Shown piece by piece: positions 55,864-63,892 of a stretch of 64,000 nucleotides of DNA. Made by a program: the position numbers and the translations under genes. The DNA is from Paraburkholderia dilworthii (GTDB taxonomy: Bacteria; Pseudomonadota; Gammaproteobacteria; Burkholderiales; Burkholderiaceae). The stretch's first letter is position 1. Each line of letters starts with the position of its first letter. The notes beneath the pieces are model-generated. The model was given only the letters and a program-made list of their open reading frames with translations. It did not search any database and was not told where the DNA came from. Location of the stretch: NCBI RefSeq assembly GCF_000472525.1, contig NZ_AWZT01000007.1, forward strand, positions 148,148 to 212,147, written 5' to 3'.

Positions 55864-56361
55864 CTACCCCATTAATTGGGGACGCAGCGCCGCAATCAGG
55901 CCGCGGCAGGCAGCTTCGCATTGGTCGAGAACCTGCTCGAAGCCTTCGGCGCCCCCGAAATATGGATCGACAACTTCGCGCGAGCCACTCCAGCGAGCGT
56001 CGGTTTCGGGCACGAACTCCATCAGCAGACGAATCTTGTCCTGCTGACCCGGCGGGCACACGTGGTGTAGCGCGGCCACGTTTTTGTCGTCCATTGCGAT
56101 CAACAGGTCGAAGCGGTCGAAGTCGATGCCGGCGATCTGCCGTCCGCGCAACGCTGCAAGGTCGTAGCCCCGGCCGCGCGCCGCGTGCTGCGCGCGCTCG
56201 TCCGGCGGCTGGCCGATGTGCCAGTCGCCGGTGCCGGCAGAGTCGATCAGAATACGTTCGCCGAGCTTCGCCTCTTCGACCAGACGGCGCATCACGCCTT
56301 CCGCGGTCGGCGAACGGCAGATGTTCCCGAGGCAGATAAAGCAGATGGACACAGTTTTCAT
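55864..56361 (-). CDS. Low-molecular-weight protein-tyrosine phosphatase
   Basis: A 165-residue phosphatase with the P-loop CLGNICRSP (Cys10, Arg16 of the C-x5-R motif) and the acid loop DPYFGG. Close to cytosolic LMW-PTPs that in some bacteria pair with exopolysaccharide tyrosine kinases; no kinase gene is nearby. Located upstream of iscR on the same strand, as commonly seen in betaproteobacteria. Confidence 0.94.
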   Translation of the reverse strand: MKTVSICFICLGNICRSPTAEGVMRRLVEEAKLGERILIDSAGTGDWHIGQPPDERAQHAARGRGYDLAALRGRQIAGIDFDRFDLLIAMDDKNVAALHHVCPPGQQDKIRLLMEFVPETDARWSGSREVVDPYFGGAEGFEQVLDQCEAACRGLIAALRPQLMG

Positions 56362-56543
56362 CGAAGGCTTCTTCTTGACGCGTCACAACGCAGTGAGGAT
56401 GCGAACGGCCGCAAACAACGGCATGCGGCAGCACGACGGCCGCATTGCTAAGATCGCCCGCCAGCCGCGCGGTGCCGCGATTATACAAAGCCGCGCACAA
56501 TCTCGCCGGCCGCTGCGCCGCTTCCGCGCGATCATTCGTTAGC

Positions 56544-56783
56544 TCACGATGCCTGCGGCAGCGGCAACGCCGTGACGGCGCGCAGGGGCTTGTCCGGCGC
56601 CGACGAAGCATCGTCGATCATGCCGTAGGAGACAGCGCGCGCGAGTTCGGCGGTCAGGCGATCTGCCGCCAAAGGCGCCTGCGTGGAACGCGAAGCCGCG
56701 TCGCCGCAAATACGCAAGCTTGCTACCGTCGCCAATGCGAGGACGAGTGCGACAGGCCAGTACACCGCTATTGTCTTTCTCAT
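56544..56783 (-). CDS. Small hypothetical exported or membrane protein
   Basis: A 79-residue frame with a basic start and a hydrophobic segment (IAVYWPVALVLALATVASL), then a polar tail. An imperfect GGAAGA precedes the ATG by 9 bases. No family recognised; it could be a small secreted protein or spurious. Confidence 0.4.
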   Translation of the reverse strand: MRKTIAVYWPVALVLALATVASLRICGDAASRSTQAPLAADRLTAELARAVSYGMIDDASSAPDKPLRAVTALPLPQAS

Positions 56784-57048
56784 GATGTCGTTCTTCCGGG
56801 AGGTGGCTCGCGAGCTCAGCGCTCACTATGCCTATTTCGAATCCTATAGAAAGAGGCAATCGAGAGTAACCCGTCGCAGTGCGATACAGCGTTGCCCCAA
56901 ATGGAACAGTGAACCGAGTGAGGCCCAACGCCCCTGCGGCGTCAGGCTGGCACGAAAAATAAGTCATTACAAAAGCATACAAAGCTACCGCGACAGATCC
57001 GGATAATTGCGGTCTTATAGATATGAAACCTTCCGCCTTGGGCTTGAA

Positions 57049-57561
57049 ATGAAACGCTTCGCACCTTTCGCCGCTGTCGCCGTCGCCGCTCTTCTGGGCG
57101 GCTGCGCCGTGTATCCGGACGGCACCCCGATGTACAGCAACGGCTACAGCACTTATGACGGTTACGATGGCTACGGCGTGCCGGTCGCCCCCCAGACGAA
57201 CGTCTACATGGGCTACAGCAATTACTACGGGCCAGGATATTACGACGGTCCGGGCCGATATTACGGCCCGGGGCCAGGGTATCGCGGTTATCCCGGACAC
57301 CCTTATCACGACGGAGACCATGGCAACCACGGCGGCAATGGCGGTTCGCGCGACCAGCCTGGTGGCGGCCCGCCGCCTCACGGTGCGGCGGCCGGTCCGC
57401 GGGGGCCGAGCGGGTCGAATGCACCGCGGCCTGCGGCCGCGCCGCCGCCCGCGCCAACGCCAACACAGCAGGCAGGCGGCGGAGGCGGCCGGGGCAATGG
57501 CGGCGCGCCGGTGGTTAGAGGAAATCCGAATCGCCCGTCGGGCGGCCCGACGGATCACTAA
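57049..57561 (+). CDS. Tyr/Gly/Pro-rich lipoprotein
   Basis: A 170-residue predicted lipoprotein (lipobox LLGGC, about Cys18) with repeated GY, YYGPG and YDG units in the first half and a disordered Gly/Pro/His/Ala second half. ATG at 57049 begins MKRFAPF; the ribosome site is weak. Family resembles small hypothetical Burkholderia lipoproteins; no function known. Confidence 0.75.
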   Translation: MKRFAPFAAVAVAALLGGCAVYPDGTPMYSNGYSTYDGYDGYGVPVAPQTNVYMGYSNYYGPGYYDGPGRYYGPGPGYRGYPGHPYHDGDHGNHGGNGGSRDQPGGGPPPHGAAAGPRGPSGSNAPRPAAAPPPAPTPTQQAGGGGGRGNGGAPVVRGNPNRPSGGPTDH

Positions 57562-57760
57562 GCCGCTCTTCAGCGGCTAGACGAGGCGCGACGTGATTTG
57601 CCATGCGCCGCCGCCTGCTATGAAGTTGTTCCTGCGCAATCGACATCAAGGTGAGCAACATTGCGTGAGCGCGGCGAGCCCGCCGGCCAGCTAGACGAAA
57701 ACGGTTGGCGGCGCCGTCATGCGGATGGCCGCGGGCCGTCAACCGCCCACCCATCCGCCG

Positions 57761-57795
57761 TCAGCCGTCAGCCGTCAGCCGTCAGCCGTCAGCCG
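57761..57795. repeat. 7-bp tandem repeat at the lutB stop
   Basis: Five copies of TCAGCCG (plus strand), with a partial unit before. The first copy read by lutB (57789-57795) contains its stop codon, so changes in copy number would lengthen only the 3' untranslated part. Confidence 0.93.
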
Positions 57796-59204
57796 ATATG
57801 ACTGCGCTGGGCGGCATATAACTCCCTGAAAGTACGTCCGACCGGCGCGGGCATCTCGCGCGTATCGGTCCAGCCGGCGCCCGCCAACGGCAGCTTGGCG
57901 ATCGACCGATTGCGCCCACCCATGCGCTCCAGCACCCGCACCGCGAGCTTCGTAACGAGGGCATAAGCGTCCGGATGCATCGCCAGAAAGCCCCACACGG
58001 CAAGACCCGCCCGCTCCTTCCACGGACGCAGGCGTCGCTCGACCTGCTTCTCGCGCAGTTTGCGCAAGAGATCGGATAGTGGAATGCCGACTGGGCACAC
58101 GCTATTGCACTCGCCACACAGCGTGGCGGCCTGCGGCAGATCCAGCGCCTTGTCGAGGCCAACGTAGCTGGGCGTCAACACCGAGCCCATCGGACCCGGA
58201 TAGACCCAGCCATACGCGTGGCCGCCCACCTTCTGATACACCGGGCAATGGTTCATGCACGCGCCGCAGCGAATGCAGCGCAACATCTCCTGGAAATCAC
58301 CGCCGATCAGCCCCGTGCGCCCGCCGTCGACGAGCACCACGTACATATGCTCGGGCCCGTCCTGATCGCCCTCGCCTCGCGGCCCGGTCAGCACGGAAAA
58401 GTAATTGGACATGGTCTGCCCGGTGGCCGAGCGCGGCAGCAGACGCATGGCCGTGGCCAGGTCTTCGAGTGTGGGCAGTACCTTCTCGATGCCGGTGACG
58501 GCAACATGCACGCGCGGCATGACAGTGCACATGCCCTCGTTGCCCTCGTTGGTGACGAGCACCACCGAGCCGGTTTCCGCGATCACAAAGTTGCCGCCCG
58601 TCACGCCCATATCCGCACTCATGAAGTGCGGGCGCAGTACCTGCCGGGCTTCGAGCGTCATGTCCGGGATTTCGGTAAGACGCGGCCGGCCATGTGTTTT
58701 TGCGAACAGGTCGGCGATCTCGTCCTTATCCTTATGGACGACCGGCGCGATGATGTGACTCGGCGGCTCATTGCCGTTGATCTGCAGAATGTATTCGCCC
58801 AGGTCGGTTTCGATGGATTGCACGCCCATTTGCCCGAGCACTTCGTTCAGGCGCATTTCCTCGGTGACCATCGACTTGGTCTTGATCACCTTCTTTACGT
58901 CGTGCCGGCGCGCAATGTCGCCGACGAGCCGCGCCGCCTCCTGAGTGGTTTCCGCAAAGAGCACCGTGACCCCGCGCCGGGCTGCCTCGCGCTCGAAGGT
59001 TTCCAGCCACACGTCCAGATTTTCCAGCGCGCGATTGCGACGCTCCTTGAGCGCTGCGCGGGTGGCTGCGAAGTCGATCGCCGTGAGCGCCGTGGCGCGT
59101 GCGGAAACGAACTTGGTGGACAGCTTGGTCAGGTTCTGTTGCAGCCGCTGGTCCGCGAGTTTCTGACCGGCGCGCGCTTTGAATTGCATCGACTCGATTT
59201 GCAT
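57789..59204 (-). CDS. lutB: L-lactate utilization iron-sulfur protein LutB (LldF)
   Basis: Part of the LutABC complex that oxidises lactate to pyruvate. The 471-residue protein has an N-terminal LUD domain (VIKTKSMVTEEMRLNEVL region) and a C-terminal ferredoxin-like domain with RCGACMNHCPVY and CGECNSVCPVGIPL cysteines. The ATG at 59204 is preceded by GAGGAG. lutC does not follow: the 227 bp to the next gene hold only the tandem repeat. Confidence 0.95.
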   Translation of the reverse strand: MQIESMQFKARAGQKLADQRLQQNLTKLSTKFVSARATALTAIDFAATRAALKERRNRALENLDVWLETFEREAARRGVTVLFAETTQEAARLVGDIARRHDVKKVIKTKSMVTEEMRLNEVLGQMGVQSIETDLGEYILQINGNEPPSHIIAPVVHKDKDEIADLFAKTHGRPRLTEIPDMTLEARQVLRPHFMSADMGVTGGNFVIAETGSVVLVTNEGNEGMCTVMPRVHVAVTGIEKVLPTLEDLATAMRLLPRSATGQTMSNYFSVLTGPRGEGDQDGPEHMYVVLVDGGRTGLIGGDFQEMLRCIRCGACMNHCPVYQKVGGHAYGWVYPGPMGSVLTPSYVGLDKALDLPQAATLCGECNSVCPVGIPLSDLLRKLREKQVERRLRPWKERAGLAVWGFLAMHPDAYALVTKLAVRVLERMGGRNRSIAKLPLAGAGWTDTREMPAPVGRTFRELYAAQRSHIG

Positions 59205-59214
59205 GGCGATCTCC

Positions 59215-59937
59215 TCACACGTCCCCGGCCAGCACTTGCGCGATGTGCAGCACGCGCGTGGCCGTATCGCCGGTACGCCTCAGACGCCCTTCGATATTGA
59301 GCATGCAGCCCAGGTCGCCAAGCACGACCGTGCCAGCACCACTCTCGCGAATATTGGCGCACTTTTCGTCGACGATCGCCGTGGAAATGTCGCCATATTT
59401 GACCGCGAACGTGCCGCCAAAACCGCAGCAGTGCTCGCAACCCTTCATCTCCGTCACCGCCACGCCCGCCTGAGCGAGGAGTTCGCGCGGCTGGGCCTTC
59501 ACGCCAAGCTCGCGCAGGCCGCAGCATGAGTCATGATACGTGACCTGCCCCGAGAACTCGCCCGGCTGCAATTGCGCATGCGCGACATTGACGAGGAAAT
59601 CGGTAAGTTCGAACACCTTGGCGCGCAGCCGGCCAAAGCGGTTCATCAGTTCGGGATCGTCGGCAAAGAGGTCGCCGTAGTGCGTGCGAATCATGCCGCC
59701 GCACGAGCCCGAGGGCACCACCACGTAATCGAACTGTTCGAACTCGCGCAGCGTCTTCTCGGCAAGATCGCGGGCAATGCGCCGCTCGCCCGAGTTGTAA
59801 GCGGGTTGTCCGCAGCACGTTTGCGCCGGCGGCACGATCACTTCAAAACCCGCGCCTTCGATCAGCTTGATCACCGAGAATCCGATTTCGGGCCGCATCA
59901 GGTCGATCAGGCAGGTGACGAACAATCCGACTCGCAT
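59215..59937 (-). CDS. lutA: L-lactate utilization protein LutA (LldE)
   Basis: A 240-residue CCG-domain protein with two cysteine clusters of the heterodisulfide reductase type (TCCGQPAYN with VPSGSCGGM; DSCCGLRELG with CEHCCGFGGTFA). Works with LutB in lactate oxidation. ATG at 59937 has a very strong GGAGGAGGG site. Its stop is 10 bp before lutB. Confidence 0.95.
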   Translation of the reverse strand: MRVGLFVTCLIDLMRPEIGFSVIKLIEGAGFEVIVPPAQTCCGQPAYNSGERRIARDLAEKTLREFEQFDYVVVPSGSCGGMIRTHYGDLFADDPELMNRFGRLRAKVFELTDFLVNVAHAQLQPGEFSGQVTYHDSCCGLRELGVKAQPRELLAQAGVAVTEMKGCEHCCGFGGTFAVKYGDISTAIVDEKCANIRESGAGTVVLGDLGCMLNIEGRLRRTGDTATRVLHIAQVLAGDV

Positions 59938-59968
59938 GAGCCCTCCTCCGGGAAAACGTCCCTGATTA

Positions 59969-60104
59969 TCCGCTGTTTGGCGCACAATACCAACGTCCAG
60001 AAGGCGTGGGACGAAGGTCTCGCTGAATTCGAAGCGCTCTTCCAACTGCGTTCGCTTTTTTCACGATACGAGATACAATCAGTTTCCGCTGTTTGACGCG
60101 TCAA
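59969..60104. promoter_or_regulatory. Candidate IclR operators in the lutA-iclR gap
   Basis: TCCGCTGTTTG(G/A)CGC occurs at 59969-59983 and 60085-60099 (14 of 15 bases equal), one near each divergent gene. The second continues into a perfect 12-bp palindrome TTGACGCGTCAA at 60093-60104, just downstream of a TACAAT -10 (60074-60079). Candidate shared operators for the adjacent IclR-family regulator; inference. Confidence 0.5.
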
Positions 60105-60116
60105 CCGATTCTTCTT

Positions 60117-60929
60117 ATGAGCGACACGAACCCGGATCCCAAAACCTCGATCCAGGTGATCGAACGCATGATGCGCCTGCTCGACGCACTCGCCGCGCAT
60201 AGCGACCCGGTCAGCCTGAAAGAACTTGCCATCCGCACGGAACTGCATCCGTCCACCGCGCACCGTATCCTGAACGACATGGTGATGTGCCGTCTGGTCG
60301 ACCGGTCCGATCCCGGCACGTACCGGCTCGGCATGCGCCTGCTCGAACTGGGCAATCTCGTGAAAGCGCGCCTGTCGGTGCGCGACGCGGCGCTCACGCC
60401 GATGCGCGAACTGCATCGCCAGACGGGGCAGACGGTGAACCTGTCGGTGCGTCAGGGCGACGAAATCGTGTACATAGAACGCGCGTATTCGGAGCGCTCC
60501 GGCATGCAGGTAGTGCGAGCCATCGGCGGACGCGCGCCGCTGCATCTCACGTCAGTGGGCAAACTTTTTTTAGCCGCCGACGAATCGACGCGTGTGCGCG
60601 CGTACGCAACGCGTACGGGCTTGTCCGGCCACACGCAGAACAGCATCACCGACCTCGCCAAGCTGGAGCGCGAACTGTCGCATGTACGCCAGCAGGCCTG
60701 CGCGCGCGATAACGAAGAGCTGGAACTGGGCGTGCGCTGCATCGCTGCGGGAATCTACGACGATACGGGTAAGCTCGTCGCGGGTTTGTCGCTCTCCGCG
60801 CCGGCTGACCGGCTTCAGGATTCCTGGCTCGGACAAATCAGCCAGACTGCGCTTGTCATTTCTGAGGCGCTCGGGTATCGGCCACAAGCTTCGCAGGCTC
60901 ATGGCCATCATTCAAACTCACATGCGTGA
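60117..60929 (+). CDS. IclR family transcriptional regulator
   Basis: A 270-residue regulator with an N-terminal winged helix-turn-helix (SLKELAIRTELHPSTAHRILNDM) and a C-terminal IclR effector-binding GAF-like domain (GDEIVYIERAYSERSGMQ, CIAAGIYDDTGKLVAGLSLSAP). ATG at 60117 chosen; an upstream in-frame TTG lies in the palindrome. Divergent from lutAB, so likely controls lactate oxidation genes; the effector is unknown. Confidence 0.9.
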   Translation: MSDTNPDPKTSIQVIERMMRLLDALAAHSDPVSLKELAIRTELHPSTAHRILNDMVMCRLVDRSDPGTYRLGMRLLELGNLVKARLSVRDAALTPMRELHRQTGQTVNLSVRQGDEIVYIERAYSERSGMQVVRAIGGRAPLHLTSVGKLFLAADESTRVRAYATRTGLSGHTQNSITDLAKLERELSHVRQQACARDNEELELGVRCIAAGIYDDTGKLVAGLSLSAPADRLQDSWLGQISQTALVISEALGYRPQASQAHGHHSNSHA

Positions 60930-60951
60930 TCCGAGAACCTCGCGCTGAATG

Positions 60952-60985
60952 AAAAAAGCCCCGCAACGGATGCGGGGCTTTTTTA
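60952..60985 (+). terminator. Terminator of the iclR gene
   Basis: AAAAGCCCCGCA and TGCGGGGCTTTTTT with a 5-nt loop, 22 bp after the iclR stop; likely bidirectional for pbpG as well. Confidence 0.93.
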
Positions 60986-61026
60986 TTGCCGACAGCTGTC
61001 GGCCAACCAGCCGAAAATGAACCCGC

Positions 61027-62208
61027 TCAGGTGCCGGGTCCGCCAGCGTCCGCGCTCGTGATACGCGCCTGATCGCCGCCGCTATCGAGCCACGTGCGCA
61101 GCCGCGTGGCATCCGCAAACCGCGAATACTTGCCCGACGAATCGAGCAGGACCAGCACCATCGGGCGGCCGTGAATATTGGCTTGCATTACGAGGCATTC
61201 GCCTGCTTCGTTGATGAAACCCGTCTTCTGCAGACCGATGTCCCACGTCGGATTACGCACGAGCGCATTGGTGCTGTTGTAAGCCAATGTACGCTTGCCG
61301 GTGTACACCTCGTAGCTGTGATCCGTGGAGAACCTGCGGATCAGCGGATATTGATACGCCGCGTTGACCATTTTCACGAGATCGCGCGCGCTCGACACGT
61401 TCTGGCTCGTCAAACCAGTGGGGTTTTCGAAGTGTGTGTCGGTCATGCCGAGTTGACGCGCCTTCGCGTTCATCGCTGCTAGGAATGCCGGGCGGCCGCC
61501 CGGGTAGTAGCGCGAGAGCGCTGCGGCGGCGCGGTTTTCCGATGCCATCAGCGCGATGTGCAGCATGTCTTCGCGCGAAAGCACCGAGCCTACCGACAGG
61601 CGCGAACCGGTGTTCTTTTCGTAATCGCGATCTTCGTCCGTGACTTCGAGCTGATCGGTCATCGGTTCTTTCGAATCGAGCACGACCATTGCAGTCATCA
61701 GCTTGGTGATGGACGCGATCGGCACCACGGCGCGCGAGTTCTTGTCAAAGAGCGGCTCGCCGGTGTTCTGATCGACCACGTACGCGACGCTCGAGCGCAG
61801 CATCAGCGCGTCCGGCGTTTCGTGCAGGCCGAACGCCTGGCCGACGGTCGGCTGCCGCGGCTCATACGCGACGCGCCGCACCACCGAGCGATGGCGGCCG
61901 TTCGAGGTATAAGTCACGCGCTTGCGCTTGACACTCGCGCGGGGCGCGTCGTCATCGGCGGCGGCGGCTTTTGCCACGGCGCCCTTGCCGGCTCTGGCAG
62001 CCTTGCTCGACACCTTGGCGGTGGCGGCAGGCTTCTTCGCGGTCCTGGCGTGTTTCGAGGTTTTTGCCGATGCAGCAGGCGTAGCGGCGAAAGTGCTCAC
62101 CGGGGCGCTCAGCGCGGCCGCGAGAATCATGGAAGCGGCCACCGACAACGCGGTGCTGCGCGCCGCGCCGTGGATCACTTTCAGCGACGAAAACATGTCG
62201 GTTTTCAT
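61027..62208 (-). CDS. pbpG: D-alanyl-D-alanine endopeptidase PbpG-type
   Basis: Low-molecular-weight penicillin-binding protein that cuts peptidoglycan cross-links in the periplasm. With ATG at 62208 the product is 393 residues: N-terminal signal (SVAASMILAAALSAPVSTFA), an Ala/Lys-rich linker (residues 50-95), then the transpeptidase-fold domain with SxxK in ASITKLM, SxN in ASENRAA and KTG in QKTGFINEAG. A TTG start at 62244 and an ATG at 62196 are alternatives. The long basic linker is unusual compared with E. coli PbpG. Confidence 0.93.
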   Translation of the reverse strand: MKTDMFSSLKVIHGAARSTALSVAASMILAAALSAPVSTFAATPAASAKTSKHARTAKKPAATAKVSSKAARAGKGAVAKAAAADDDAPRASVKRKRVTYTSNGRHRSVVRRVAYEPRQPTVGQAFGLHETPDALMLRSSVAYVVDQNTGEPLFDKNSRAVVPIASITKLMTAMVVLDSKEPMTDQLEVTDEDRDYEKNTGSRLSVGSVLSREDMLHIALMASENRAAAALSRYYPGGRPAFLAAMNAKARQLGMTDTHFENPTGLTSQNVSSARDLVKMVNAAYQYPLIRRFSTDHSYEVYTGKRTLAYNSTNALVRNPTWDIGLQKTGFINEAGECLVMQANIHGRPMVLVLLDSSGKYSRFADATRLRTWLDSGGDQARITSADAGGPGT

Positions 62209-62808
62209 GGGTGTTCTGTAGGGAGCGGCGAGAGGTTTCCGCAAGTGTAGTAAAACAACGAAAAATTAGCAATTTGAAGCACTTATACGTGCTCCTTAAA
62301 CCGGCTTGTAAGCTCCGATCGCAAAAATACAAATAAGTGCCGCGCTTCGATCGAAAAAAACGATCAACGCGCCGTGCGTCGCCGCCCTCGTCACGCTCAA
62401 AAAGGGCATGATCCTTTAAGCATAACGGCAATTTCGAGACAACCTTGATGAGGGGAAACACGGCCGCGGCAGAAGACGAGGGTCTTGCGCCGCCGGGCAG
62501 CATCAAAAGCAACCGCCTGTATGTGTTAAACACCCGCTGCAAATCACAGACGCGCATTCGACCGGGATCAACGATTAACGTTCCGTGACACTTTACGGTT
62601 TACATGGATTCGCTCGTGCCGCGACCTTTTGTTAATTAGTGACGCGACGTTTGCCTTGGCGTCCCGTTCTTGGCCGAAAACGCGTTAATTACCGGAACAA
62701 ATTACCGCCTTGCGTCGCACGAGCCTAGTGCGACAGTCAATTCGACCTGAGTCATGGGTCTGTCATGCCTGCCGCATAACATATTGTTTTCTAAGCAGTT
62801 TCTTAAAA

Positions 62809-62823
62809 TTGTGCAACGCACAA
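62809..62823. promoter_or_regulatory. Palindromic operator candidate upstream of phaP
   Basis: TTGTGCAACGCACAA, a perfect inverted repeat of 6 bp with 3-bp spacer, ends 7 bp before the phaP -35. PhaR-type repressors act at phasin promoters in related bacteria; binding here is inference. Confidence 0.5.
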
Positions 62824-62830
62824 AAAAGAC

Positions 62831-62858
62831 TTGACATTCATCGGCGCCATCTTAAAAT
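62831..62858 (+). promoter_or_regulatory. phaP promoter
   Basis: TTGACA at 62831-62836 and TAAAAT at 62853-62858 with a 16-bp spacer, a near-consensus sigma-70 promoter; leader of about 110 nt to the ATG. Confidence 0.7.
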
Positions 62859-62972
62859 GGAACCCATTGCTGCGATGCACAATACATCGCGGTCCGGGCA
62901 GACGAAGCTATGCGTCTCGCCATTACCCAATGCGGTCCGCAAAGATCGGCCGCGATCCAGGAGCGTAAAACC

Positions 62973-63545
62973 ATGACTCTGCTGACCCCCGAGCAATTCG
63001 CTGCAGCCCAGAAAGCCAACTTTGAAACGCTGTTCGGCCTGACGACCAAGGCATTTGAAGGCGTCGAAAAGCTGGTTGAACTGAACCTGCAAGTCGTGAA
63101 GTCGACGCTCGCGGAAAGCCAGGAAAACGCGCAACGCGCGCTGTCCGTCAAAGACGCGCAAGAGTTGCTGGCCTTGCAAGCGAGCCTCGCACAGCCGGTC
63201 GCTGAAAAGGCCCTGTCGTATGGCCGTCACGTGTACGAGATCGTTTCGGCAACGCAAGGCGAGTTTGCCCGCGTAGCTGAAGCGCAATTCGAAGAGCAGA
63301 ACCGCAAGGTCCAGTCGCTCGTCGAAAACGTCGCAAAGAATGCACCGGCCGGTTCGGAAACCGCTGTCGCCGTGATCAAGTCGGCCATCACCGCCGCCAA
63401 CACCACGTACGAAACGGTTCACAAGGCGACCAAGCAAGCTGTCGAAATCGCGGAAAGCAACTTCAACGCAGCCGCTACGGCCGCGTCGAAGGCAGCTTCG
63501 CAAGCCGCCGCGCAGGCATCGCGCTCGGCCAAGAAGCCGGTCTAA
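62973..63545 (+). CDS. phaP: Phasin family protein
   Basis: A 190-residue amphipathic helical protein that coats polyhydroxyalkanoate granules. It begins [23 protein letters not shown], contains the phasin_2 core ([34 protein letters not shown]) and an Ala/Ser-rich tail ending [11 protein letters not shown] at 62973 is preceded by CAGGAG. Implies PHA storage; located beside lpdA. Confidence 0.95.
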   Translation: MTLLTPEQFAAAQKANFETLFGLTTKAFEGVEKLVELNLQVVKSTLAESQENAQRALSVKDAQELLALQASLAQPVAEKALSYGRHVYEIVSATQGEFARVAEAQFEEQNRKVQSLVENVAKNAPAGSETAVAVIKSAITAANTTYETVHKATKQAVEIAESNFNAAATAASKAASQAAAQASRSAKKPV

Positions 63546-63699
63546 GCTTTCGGCTACTCCGGGCGTGACCCGGAGGCATATTTACGCCGGCCCAGCTTCC
63601 TGCTGCGCCGGCGTTTCTGTAAGCAACAGCGTCGTGCCGTTGCCGCTCACACGGTTTAATTGGCCGAACGCTCCGATACGTCGAATGACGTATCGTTTG

Positions 63700-63724
63700 C
63701 CCGGCGAAGCGCCGGGATTTTTTT
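63700..63724 (+). terminator. Terminator downstream of phaP
   Basis: CCCGGC, loop GAAGC, GCCGGG, then ATTTTTTT. It lies about 150 bp after the phaP stop, so the transcript would carry the upstream hairpins in its 3' end. Confidence 0.85.
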
Positions 63725-63817
63725 GCGCGGAAACTTGGCGAGCACGCTTGTAGCCGCAACCTGTCGCCCAAGCATTCCCAGCTGACCCGATGGCTGGTCA
63801 AACGGAAACGCAAAGAG

Positions 63818-63853
63818 AAACGGCGCGCCCCGCAAAGGGCGCGCCGTTTTTTT
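63818..63853. terminator. Bidirectional terminator near lpdA
   Basis: CGGCGCGCCC and GGGCGCGCCG form a 10-bp stem with loop CGCAAA, followed by seven T on the plus strand and GTTTCTCTTT on the minus strand, 40 bp beyond the lpdA stop. Confidence 0.8.
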
Positions 63854-63892
63854 GTCGGCGCCATCCGCACGGATGCGGATGCGCTGAGCGCA

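Larger units (their letters stand above)
62209..62972. other. 764-bp divergent region before the phasin gene
   Basis: Contains two GTTAATTA motifs near 62630 and 62685, an inverted repeat TTGTGC-AAC-GCACAA (62809-62823), the phasin promoter (62831-62858) and its leader of about 110 nt. No coding frame with support. A promoter for pbpG must lie near 62210-62450 but I cannot place it. Confidence 0.6.
63546..63892. other. 347-bp convergent region with several hairpins
   Basis: Four further stems lie downstream of phaP: CTCCGGG/CCCGGAG (63557-63575), ACGCCGG/CCGGCGT (63584-63614), GATACGTC/GACGTATC (63675-63694) and a CCCGGC stem (terminator), plus the lpdA-side stem at 63818. No coding sequence seen. 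Confidence 0.7.

Noticed and set aside
57562..57788. A degraded lutC after lutB
   Set aside because: The 227 bp contain no LUD-domain-like residues in any minus-strand frame and end in a simple tandem repeat.
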